DNA from: Actinoallomurus sp045806665 | GTDB lineage: Bacteria; Actinomycetota; Actinomycetes; Streptosporangiales; Streptosporangiaceae | Direction: 5' to 3' | Assembly (NCBI GenBank): GCA_045806665.1 | Contig: JBJMIW010000260.1 | Span: 1 to 11,382 of the forward strand | DNA: 11,382 bases | Shown: piece after piece, positions 5,486 through 11,382 of the stretch | Numbering within the stretch: position 1 is the stretch's first letter | How the letters are laid out: every line of letters starts with the position of its first letter | Made by a program: the position numbers and the translations under genes | The notes under the pieces: generated by a model | What the model was told of the DNA's origin: nothing | The model's database searches: none | The model's input: the letters and a program-made list of their open reading frames with translations, nothing else

Positions 5486-6706
5486 TCACCCGGCCGTGAT
5501 GTGCTGGAAGACCGTGTTGTACTCCTGCTCCTGCGCCGTGTTCATCGTCACGTAGTGGTGGAGCTTCGCGTAGTCCGCGTCAGAGGGGAACACCAGCGGG
5601 CTGCCGGCCAGCGCCTGGAGCGTCTTCTTGCGCGATCCGGTGGCCTTGGCGGCCTCGGCGACGAGGACGTCCTTGGCCCCGGGGACCGGCGTGACGTAAC
5701 TGATGATCTCAGCGAGCTCGGCGGCGACGTCCGGCCGGTAGAAGTAGTCCATCAGCATGAGGGCGTCGACCGGGTTCTCGGCGGTCTTGGGGATCGTCAG
5801 GTTGTCGGTCCAGATGGTTCCGCCCTCCTGCGGGATGACGAACTTCAGGTTCGATCCCTCCGAGAGGTTCTGCTGGAAGATGTCGCCGGAGTAGGCCATG
5901 GTGAGCCAGATGTCGCCGCGGGTCAGCGCGTCGATGTAGTCCTGGTCGTAGTACTTGCGGACGATCCCCTTGTCCTTCTGCTCCTGCAGCTTGGCGGCGG
6001 CCTTCTTCCAGTCGTCCGGCGTCGACTTCTCCGGGTTGACGCCGACCGCGAGCATCCCGAAGTTGCCGATCTCCTGGACGTCGGACAGCATCCCGACCTT
6101 GCCCTTGAACTTCGGGTCCCACAGGTCCGCGATGCTCGTGATGTCCCGGCCGGTCTTCTTCGGGTCGTAGGCGATGCCGGTGATCCCGGTCGCGTACGGG
6201 ACGCTGTAGACGTTGCCTGGGTCGAAGGACTCGTTCTTGTAGGCCGCGCCGGCGTTCTTGGCGAAGTTCGGCAGCTTCGAGTGGTCCAGCGGCACGAGGT
6301 AGCCGAGCTCCTTGAGCTTGGTGAACGTCACGCCGTTGGTGATGGTCATCAGGTCGTACCCGATCGACTGGCCGGCCTGCAGCTGGGGCTGGATCTTGCC
6401 GAACCACGTCGGGTCGTCCTGGATGACCTCGCGGTAGGTCACCGCGATGCCCGTCTGCTGGGTGAACTGCTTGAGCGGGGTGCGGCCCTTGTCCATGTAC
6501 AGCGGCCAGTTGGCGAAGCTGAGCCGGCCGTTCTTGGCCTTGCCGTTCCAGTACTTCTGGACGTCGCTCTGGTCGACCGGGGCGGCCTTGGTGCCCTTGA
6601 CGCCGCAGGCGGTGAGGCCGAGACCGGCGCCGGCCAGGCCGAAGAGCCGCAGGGCGTCGCGCCGGCTCCGGGTCATGCCGCGCAGGAGCGCGGGGTCGGT
6701 GTTCAT
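5486..6706 (-). CDS. potD: Polyamine-binding lipoprotein of the ABC importer (PotD-like)
   Basis: Extracytoplasmic solute-binding protein, 406 residues. The start ATG 6706 has AAGGAGAG 7 nt upstream; an open frame extends further back to 7756 through the potA gene but is not coding. The N-terminus carries a twin-arginine-like motif (SRRDALRLF, R15-R16), a hydrophobic stretch and a lipobox LTAC (C34). I therefore infer Tat export followed by lipid anchoring at C34. The mature part resembles PotD: NWPLY (W67, Y70), in the place of the E. coli PotD W34/Y37 pair, and GGTIWTDNLTIP (W299, D301), matching the W255/D257 pair that holds the polyamine amine groups. VYSVPYATGITGIAYDPKK, in the middle of the protein, is also typical. 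This supports a polyamine ligand, though putrescine versus spermidine cannot be read. The 86-nt gap to the ATPase gene is the widest in the operon. Confidence 0.94.
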   Translation of the reverse strand: MNTDPALLRGMTRSRRDALRLFGLAGAGLGLTACGVKGTKAAPVDQSDVQKYWNGKAKNGRLSFANWPLYMDKGRTPLKQFTQQTGIAVTYREVIQDDPTWFGKIQPQLQAGQSIGYDLMTITNGVTFTKLKELGYLVPLDHSKLPNFAKNAGAAYKNESFDPGNVYSVPYATGITGIAYDPKKTGRDITSIADLWDPKFKGKVGMLSDVQEIGNFGMLAVGVNPEKSTPDDWKKAAAKLQEQKDKGIVRKYYDQDYIDALTRGDIWLTMAYSGDIFQQNLSEGSNLKFVIPQEGGTIWTDNLTIPKTAENPVDALMLMDYFYRPDVAAELAEIISYVTPVPGAKDVLVAEAAKATGSRKKTLQALAGSPLVFPSDADYAKLHHYVTMNTAQEQEYNTVFQHITAG

Positions 6707-6792
6707 GGTCGTGCTCTCCTTCTCACTCACTCCGCCGCCGGCTCGTTCCTCACCGGCGACTCCACTCGCTCGGCGGCTCGCCGCTCTGTCGT

Positions 6793-7926
6793 TCACGCTG
6801 CTCCGATCGCGTACGAGTGGCGTGGCTCCCACGACAGCCAGACGGCGTCCCCGGTGGTGGCGACGTCGTCCGCGGAGGAGGCGTTCTGTACGAAGACCAC
6901 GACCTCCGCCCCGGTGGACGTCCGTACCGTGTAGTTCGTGAAGGTGCCGAGGTAGACGACTTCGGTGACGGTGCCGCGCAGCGCGCAGACCTCCCCGTCC
7001 GGCGGGTGCAGCCCGATCGCGATCTTCTCCGGCCGTACGGTCAGCTCGACGGCGCCGCCGGCCCCCGGTGCCGCGCCCGGCACCAGGATCCGCTCGCCGG
7101 CGCCCGCCTCGATCACCGCGGTGTCGCCGTCCGTACGGGCGACGGTGCCGGACAGGACGTTCGAGGTGCCGATGAAGCCGGCGACGAACGTGGTCGCGGG
7201 CCGTTCGTAGATCTGCCGGGGCGGGCCGAGCTGCTCGATGACCCCGTCGTTCATGACCGCGATGCGGTCCGACATCGTCAGGGCCTCGCCCTGGTCGTGG
7301 GTGACGTAGACGAAGGTGATGCCGACCTCGCGCTGGATGCGCTTGAGCTCGACCTGCATGGCCTGGCGGAGTTTGAGGTCGAGCGCTCCGAGCGGCTCGT
7401 CCAGCAGCAGCGCCCGCGGGCGGTTGACCAGCGCGCGCGCCAGCGCGACCCGCTGCTGCTGGCCGCCGGACAGCTCGCGCGGCCGGCGCTTCTCCCTGCC
7501 GGCGAGGTCCACGATCTCCAGCATCTCGCCGACCCGGCGGGTGACCTCGTCCTTGGGGGTGTTCTTGCGGCGCAGGCCGAACGCGACGTTCTCCAAGACG
7601 CTCATGTGCGGGAACAGCGCGTAGGACTGGAAGACCATGTTGATGTCGCGGCGGTTGGGCGGCACGCCCACGACGTCGTGTCCGTGCAGGATGATCTGGC
7701 CTTCGGTGGGCTCGTCGAACCCGGCGATCATCCGCATCGTCGTGGTCTTGCCGCATCCGGATGGGCCAAGCAGCGAGAAGAACTCGCCTTCGGCGATGGA
7801 CAGGTCGACGCCGCGGACCGCGGCGACCGTCTCGCCGCGGGACTGGAACGCCTTGACGACCCCGCGCAGCTCGATCGCGGCGATCTTCACGCCGGTCGCG
7901 GCCTCGGGCTCTCGGAGCTCGGTCAT
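6793..7926 (-). CDS. potA: Polyamine-type ABC transporter ATPase (PotA-like)
   Basis: The nucleotide-binding subunit that powers the importer, 377 residues. Motifs in order: Walker A GPSGCGKTT (54-62), Q-loop VFQSYALFPHMSV (Q100), signature LSGGQQQR (152-159), Walker B ALLLDEPLGALD (D176, E177) and switch histidine H210 (VTHDQGEAL). The C-terminal 130 residues form a TOBE-type regulatory domain (VELTVRPEKIAIGL, GTVTEVVYLGTFTNYTV). LGTFTNYTV and the residues around it resemble the polyamine and opine importers. The ATG at 7926 overlaps the dehydrogenase stop by 4 nt (ATGA), which shows that transport and catabolism genes are co-translated. Every catalytic motif is intact. Confidence 0.95.
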   Translation of the reverse strand: MTELREPEAATGVKIAAIELRGVVKAFQSRGETVAAVRGVDLSIAEGEFFSLLGPSGCGKTTTMRMIAGFDEPTEGQIILHGHDVVGVPPNRRDINMVFQSYALFPHMSVLENVAFGLRRKNTPKDEVTRRVGEMLEIVDLAGREKRRPRELSGGQQQRVALARALVNRPRALLLDEPLGALDLKLRQAMQVELKRIQREVGITFVYVTHDQGEALTMSDRIAVMNDGVIEQLGPPRQIYERPATTFVAGFIGTSNVLSGTVARTDGDTAVIEAGAGERILVPGAAPGAGGAVELTVRPEKIAIGLHPPDGEVCALRGTVTEVVYLGTFTNYTVRTSTGAEVVVFVQNASSADDVATTGDAVWLSWEPRHSYAIGAA

Positions 7927-9353
7927 TCGCCCGCTCCGGTGTAGCTCATGACGTGCTTGATCTGCGTGTAGTCCTCAAAGCCGTACATCGACAGGTCCTT
8001 GCCATAGCCGGAATGTTTGAAGCCGCCGTGCGGCATCTCCGAGACGAATGGGATGTGGGTGTTGATCCACACCGCGCCGAAGTCGAGCCGCCGGGACATT
8101 CTCATGGCCCGCCCGTGGTCGCTGGTCCAGACGCTGGCGGCCAGCCCGTACTCCACGCCGTTCGCGTGGCGCACGGCCTCCTCCTCGTCGGCGATGCGCT
8201 GCACGGTGATGACCGGGCCGAAGATCTCGCTCTGGACCATCTCGTCGTCCTGGCGGAGGCCGGTGACCACGGTCGGCGCGTAGAAGTAGCCGCGGTCACC
8301 GACGCGCTCGCCGCCGGCCAGGACCTCGGCGTGCGCGGGCGCCCGGTCGAGTAAGCCGTTGACCCGGGAGAGCTGGCCGGCGTTGTTGAGCGGGCCGAAG
8401 AAGGCGTCCTCGTCACTCGGCGGGCCGACCTTCGTGGCTCCGGCCTGCTCGGCCAGCGCGGCGACGAGGTCGTCGTACACGCCGGGGGTGGCCAGCACGC
8501 GGGTCGCCGCGGTGCAGTCCTGGCCGGCGTTGAAGTACCCCGCCTCGGCGATGCCCCGCGCGGTCCTGGCGACGTCGGCGTCGTCGAAGACGAGGACCGG
8601 TGCCTTGCCGCCCAGTTCGAGGTGGACCTTCTTCAGCGAGCCGGCGGCCTGCCGGGCGACCTGCATGCCCGCCCGTACCGAGCCGGTCAGCGAGATCATC
8701 TGCGGGATCGGGTGGCCGACCAGCTCCCGCCCGGTCTCCCGGTCGCCGCAGACCACGTTCAGCACGCCGGGCGGCAGGAACTGCGCGGCGATCTCGGCGA
8801 GCATCAGCGTGGTGACCGGCGTGGTGTCTGAGGGTTTCAGCACCACGGTGTTCCCGGCCGCCAGCGCCGGCGCGATCTTCCAGGTCGCCATGACCATCGG
8901 GTAGTTCCACGGCGTGACCTGCGCGCAGACGCCGATCGGCTCGCGGCGGATCATCGAGGTGTGCTCGGTCATGTACTCCCCGGCCGACCGGCCTTCCAGC
9001 AGCCGGGCGCAGCCGGCGAAGAACCGGAACTCGTCGGCCATCGGGCCGATCTCCTCGTCCCGGGTGAGCTGGAGCGGCTTGCCCGTGTTGCGACACTCGG
9101 CCTGCACGAGTTCCTCCGCCCGCGCCTCGATGGCGTCGGCGATCCGCAGCAGCGCCAGACTCCGCTCACTCGGCGTGGCGTCGCGCCAGTCCTCGAACGC
9201 CGCTGCGGCGGCGCTCATCGCCGCGTCGACGTCCGCGGGCCCCGACACGGGCGCCTGGGCGTAGGTCTCTCCGGTGCTCGGATCGATCACATCGGACGTG
9301 CGGCCGTCCTCGGCGTCGACGTACTCGCCGCCCACGAAGTTCCGCAAGGTCAC
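7923..9353 (-). CDS. patD: γ-Aminobutyraldehyde dehydrogenase (PatD-like)
   Basis: NAD(P)-dependent aldehyde dehydrogenase, 476 residues, probably oxidising 4-aminobutanal to GABA in putrescine breakdown. GTG 9353 was chosen: GGGAGG lies 6 nt upstream and VTLRNFVGGEYV is the usual N-terminus. The frame is open to 9644, but that extension has no family likeness and would cross the divergent promoter region. Catalytic residues: N150 (TPWNYP), K173 (VLKPSDTTP), the glycine-rich turn at 222-228 (LTGSVRA), E246 (LELGGK) and nucleophile C280 (FNAGQDCTAATRV). NAGQDCTAA is what I remember of the PatD/aminobutyraldehyde branch, compared with NAGQ-x-C in general ALDHs. It is first in an operon with the polyamine importer and divergent from a regulator and an aminotransferase, which together supply its substrate. 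Other ω-aminoaldehydes could also serve. Confidence 0.92.
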   Translation of the reverse strand: MTLRNFVGGEYVDAEDGRTSDVIDPSTGETYAQAPVSGPADVDAAMSAAAAAFEDWRDATPSERSLALLRIADAIEARAEELVQAECRNTGKPLQLTRDEEIGPMADEFRFFAGCARLLEGRSAGEYMTEHTSMIRREPIGVCAQVTPWNYPMVMATWKIAPALAAGNTVVLKPSDTTPVTTLMLAEIAAQFLPPGVLNVVCGDRETGRELVGHPIPQMISLTGSVRAGMQVARQAAGSLKKVHLELGGKAPVLVFDDADVARTARGIAEAGYFNAGQDCTAATRVLATPGVYDDLVAALAEQAGATKVGPPSDEDAFFGPLNNAGQLSRVNGLLDRAPAHAEVLAGGERVGDRGYFYAPTVVTGLRQDDEMVQSEIFGPVITVQRIADEEEAVRHANGVEYGLAASVWTSDHGRAMRMSRRLDFGAVWINTHIPFVSEMPHGGFKHSGYGKDLSMYGFEDYTQIKHVMSYTGAGE

Positions 9354-9507
9354 GGTCGGCCTCCCGGGTGTACAGGCTGTGATGCGCCGACCCTGGCAGA
9401 ACGAATCACACGAAACAAGCGATTCCGTTGTTACAATCAGATTTCGCCACGAATTCCTTGACTTCCGGCGCTCGCCTGCACACGATGTCGCAGCAAAGGA
9501 GGCCGCG
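9354..9507. promoter_or_regulatory. Divergent control region between the patD operon and lrp-aminotransferase
   Basis: This 154-bp non-coding region is more AT-rich than its surroundings in the middle (about 9395-9465). Candidate plus-strand promoter: TTGACT (9458-9463), 17-bp spacer, CACGAT (9481-9486), giving a start near 9493 and a leader of about 15 nt. TACAAT (9432-9437) is another -10-like box, inside TTGTTACAA. An inverted pair GAATC (9403-9407) and GATTC (9421-9425), centres 18 bp apart, could be a site for the Lrp/AsnC protein. The minus-strand promoter could not be placed with confidence. Only the region's role is secure; the boxes are guesses from consensus. Confidence 0.5.
9495..9502 (+). 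promoter_or_regulatory. Strong ribosome binding site of the Lrp/AsnC gene
   Basis: AAAGGAGG, a near-perfect anti-16S match, stands 5 nt before ATG 9508. It fixes that start over an in-frame upstream ATG at 9274, which lies inside the opposing dehydrogenase gene. Confidence 0.85.
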
Positions 9508-10008
9508 ATGACCGACGACCAGGCGCCCCCCGCACGGCCGGCGGCGAACGGACGGCGCACGGGCAACCACCTCGACGAGACGTCCAAGAAGCTCATCGAA
9601 CTGCTCCAGGCGGACGGCCGCAGCTCGTACGCCGCGCTGGGCAAGGCGGTGGGCCTGTCGGAGGCGGCCGTGCGGCAGCGCGTTCAGCGGCTGCTGGAGT
9701 CGGGCGTGATGCAGATCGTCGCGGTCACCGACCCGCTATCGCTCGGCTTCTTCCGGCAGGCCATGATCGGAATCAGCTGCGAGGGCGACCTGGAGACCGT
9801 CGCCGACGCGCTCGCCGGCATCAACGAGATCGACTACGTCGTGATCACCGCGGGCTCCTTCGACCTGCTGGTCGAGATCGTGTGCGAGAGCGACGAGCAC
9901 CTCCTCGACGTCCTCGGCCGGATCCGGGCGGTGCCCGGCGTCTCCGGCACCGAGAGCTTCGTCTACCTCAAGCTCCGCAAGCAGACCTACGCGTGGGGAA
10001 CCCGCTGA
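9508..10008 (+). CDS. Lrp/AsnC-family transcriptional regulator
   Basis: Feast-famine type regulator, 166 residues, the usual length. After a disordered 20-residue start (TDDQAPPARPAANG), the HTH domain covers about 21-70: LDETSKKLIELLQADGRSSY, ALGKAVGLSEAAVRQRVQRL, LESGVMQIVAV. The C-terminal RAM/AsnC_trans_reg domain follows at about 75-160: GISCEGDLETVADALAGINE, DYVVITAGSFDLLVEIVCES, LDVLGRIRAVPGVSGTESFV. This domain binds small effectors and forms octamers in relatives. Its position, divergent from the patD-pot operon and 14 nt upstream of the aminotransferase, points to local control of both units by a polyamine, GABA or amino acid ligand, and to autoregulation from 9354-9507. Whether it activates or represses cannot be read from sequence. 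Confidence 0.92.
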   Translation: MTDDQAPPARPAANGRRTGNHLDETSKKLIELLQADGRSSYAALGKAVGLSEAAVRQRVQRLLESGVMQIVAVTDPLSLGFFRQAMIGISCEGDLETVADALAGINEIDYVVITAGSFDLLVEIVCESDEHLLDVLGRIRAVPGVSGTESFVYLKLRKQTYAWGTR

Positions 10009-10022
10009 GAGAAAGCAGAAAG

Positions 10023-11378
10023 ATGAATCTCCAGGACGCCGCGAAACGCCATCTGTGGATGCACTTCACCCGGATGTCGTCCTACAAGGACGCCGACGTG
10101 CCCGTCATCGTCCGCGGCGAGGGCGCCTACGTCTACGACGACAAGGGCCGACGCTACCTCGACGGGCTGTCCGGCCTGTTCGTCTCCCAGCTCGGGCACG
10201 GGCGGCGCGAACTCGCCGACGCCGCGGCCGCCCAGGCCGGTGAGCTGGCGTACTTCCCGCTGTGGTCCTACGCCCACCCGGGCGCGATCGAACTGGCCGA
10301 GCGCCTCGCCGCCCTCGCCCCCGGCGACCTGAACCGGGTGTTCTTCACGGCGAGCGGCTCGGAGGCCGTCGAGTCGGCGTGGAAGCTGGCCCGCAACTAC
10401 TTCAAGCTGGTGGGGCAGCACGGCCGCTACAAGGTGATCAGCCGCGACATCGCCTACCACGGCACCTCGATGGGCGCGCTGTCGATCACCGGCCTGGCGC
10501 CCATCAAGCACCCGTTCGAGCCCCTGGTCCCGGGATCCGTCCGTGTGCCCAACACCAACTTCTACCGCGCGCCCGAGTACGGCGACTCGCCGGAGCGGTT
10601 CGGGCAGTGGGCGGCCGACGAGATCGAGCGGGCCATCCTGCGCGAGGGGCCCGAGTCGGTGGCCGCCGTCTTCCTGGAGCCGGTGCAGAACGCCGGCGGC
10701 TGCTTCCCGCCGCCGCCCGGCTACTTCCAGCGGGTCCGGGAGATCTGCGACCGGCACGGCGTGCTGCTGGTCTCCGACGAGGTGATCTGCGCGTTCGGCC
10801 GTCTGGGCCACTACTTCGGGTCCGAACGGTACGGCTACCAGCCCGACATCATCACCTTCGCCAAGGGCGTCACCTCCGGTTACTCGCCACTGGGCGGCAT
10901 GATGGTCAGCGACCGGCTCATGGAGCCGTTCAACGAAGGCGAGGCGACCTTCCTGCACGGCATCACCTTCGCGGGGCACCCGGTGTCCACCGCGGTCGCG
11001 CTCGCCAACCTCGACCTGTTCGAGAAGGAGAAGGTCCTCGACAACGTCCGCGCCAACGAGGGCGCCTTCCGCGCCACGCTGGAGCGGCTCACCGACCTGC
11101 CGATCGTGGGAGAGGTCCGCGGCGCCGGCTACTTCTACGGCATCGAGCTCGTCAAGGACAAGGACACCCGGGAGACCTTCGACGCGGCCGAGTCCGAACG
11201 TCTGCTGCGGGGGTTCCTGTCCACCGCGCTGTTCGACGCCGGGCTGGTCTGCCGCGCCGACGACCGCGGCGACCCGGTGATCCAGCTGGCGCCGCCGCTG
11301 GTCTGCGGCCAGGAGCACTTCGACGAGATGGAGCAGATCCTGCGCCAGACGCTGACCGAGGCCTGGGCCCTGCTCTGA
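10023..11378 (+). CDS. Class III PLP-dependent aminotransferase, probable putrescine/polyamine transaminase
   Basis: A fold-type I, class III aminotransferase, 451 residues, full length. ATG 10023 was chosen because MNLQDAAKRHLWMHFTRMSS is the normal start of this family; the open frame back to 9882 lies inside the regulator gene. PLP site: SGSEA (111-115, phosphate), YHGTSMG (Y145-H146, ring stacking), E219-P220, D252 in SDEV (pyridine nitrogen) and the Schiff-base lysine K281 in FAKGVTSGYSPLGG. HGITFAGHPVSTAVAL is the usual second-subunit phosphate loop region. It resembles the SpuC/putrescine-pyruvate and β-alanine/ω-amino acid transaminase branch more than classic GabT. With the patD-like gene and a polyamine importer beside it, putrescine to 4-aminobutanal is the likely reaction. 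Weak ribosome binding (AGAAAG) and a 14-nt gap after the regulator suggest expression coupled to it. Confidence 0.9.
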   Translation: MNLQDAAKRHLWMHFTRMSSYKDADVPVIVRGEGAYVYDDKGRRYLDGLSGLFVSQLGHGRRELADAAAAQAGELAYFPLWSYAHPGAIELAERLAALAPGDLNRVFFTASGSEAVESAWKLARNYFKLVGQHGRYKVISRDIAYHGTSMGALSITGLAPIKHPFEPLVPGSVRVPNTNFYRAPEYGDSPERFGQWAADEIERAILREGPESVAAVFLEPVQNAGGCFPPPPGYFQRVREICDRHGVLLVSDEVICAFGRLGHYFGSERYGYQPDIITFAKGVTSGYSPLGGMMVSDRLMEPFNEGEATFLHGITFAGHPVSTAVALANLDLFEKEKVLDNVRANEGAFRATLERLTDLPIVGEVRGAGYFYGIELVKDKDTRETFDAAESERLLRGFLSTALFDAGLVCRADDRGDPVIQLAPPLVCGQEHFDEMEQILRQTLTEAWALL

Positions 11379-11382
11379 GCCG

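Noticed and set aside
6707..6792. Hairpin GCGG/CCGC between potA and potD as an attenuator
   Set aside because: A 4-5 bp stem in GC-rich spacer is not distinguishable from background.
5486..7756. A 756-codon open frame on the minus strand ending with the binding protein
   Set aside because: The part upstream of 6706 is an arginine-rich alternative frame of potA. The binding protein has its own Shine-Dalgarno site, signal peptide and lipobox starting at 6706.
9354..9644. N-terminal extension of the aldehyde dehydrogenase to 9644
   Set aside because: It has no family resemblance, crosses the divergent promoter region and overlaps the regulator start. GTG 9353 has GGGAGG at correct spacing.
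9882..10022. Earlier start for the aminotransferase
   Set aside because: These codons are a shadow of the regulator gene, and homology begins exactly at ATG 10023.
9987..11318. 443-codon minus-strand frame opposite the aminotransferase
   Set aside because: Antisense shadow of a fully motif-supported PLP enzyme, with no recognisable domain of its own.
1..11382. tRNA, rRNA, CRISPR array or riboswitch
   Set aside because: No cloverleaf with a T-loop GTTCRANNC, no rRNA-like block, no regularly spaced repeats and no long structured leader were seen.

Overview
The window is high-GC actinomycete DNA (Streptomyces/Actinomadura type). The third codon positions are strongly G/C, GTG starts occur, and the proteins closely resemble actinomycete families as I remember them. 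I ran no similarity search; all family calls come from reading motifs.

Left end (1-338): the 3' part of a VOC (glyoxalase-fold) protein, cut by the window edge. Then comes a small accessory stretch (about 364-2950). It holds a Tn3-family transposase remnant with its middle deleted, two GC-rich hairpins between convergent genes, an extra type I methionine aminopeptidase (minus strand) divergent from a small XRE-type repressor (plus strand), and the C-terminal remnant of a tyrosine recombinase. The aminopeptidase and repressor share a short intergenic region built around a 22-bp near-perfect palindrome at 2272-2293. An imperfect direct repeat around GAGGAACATCC lies at both edges of this stretch (371-381 and 2893-2903).

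Right three quarters (2953-11378): a polyamine uptake and catabolism locus. On the minus strand, in transcription order, are an aminobutyraldehyde dehydrogenase (patD-like), an ABC ATPase (potA-like), a Tat-type lipoprotein polyamine-binding protein (potD-like), two permeases (potB- and potC-like), and an FAD-dependent amine oxidoreductase that has lost about 185 central residues and is a pseudogene. Two of the junctions are ATGA overlaps and two more are gaps of 3 and 7 nt, so this is one operon. Divergent from it on the plus strand are an Lrp/AsnC regulator and a class III PLP aminotransferase, 14 nt apart.

Inferred working: the ABC system imports putrescine or related polyamines. The aminotransferase turns putrescine into 4-aminobutanal, and the dehydrogenase oxidises this to GABA. 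The Lrp/AsnC protein probably controls both arms from the 154-bp divergent region at 9354-9507. The broken oxidoreductase would have offered a parallel oxidase route, now lost. No tRNA, rRNA or CRISPR array is visible. The most notable points are the two genes broken by central deletions, the self-contained aminopeptidase/repressor pair with a probable leaderless repressor mRNA, and the possible element ends around the accessory stretch.
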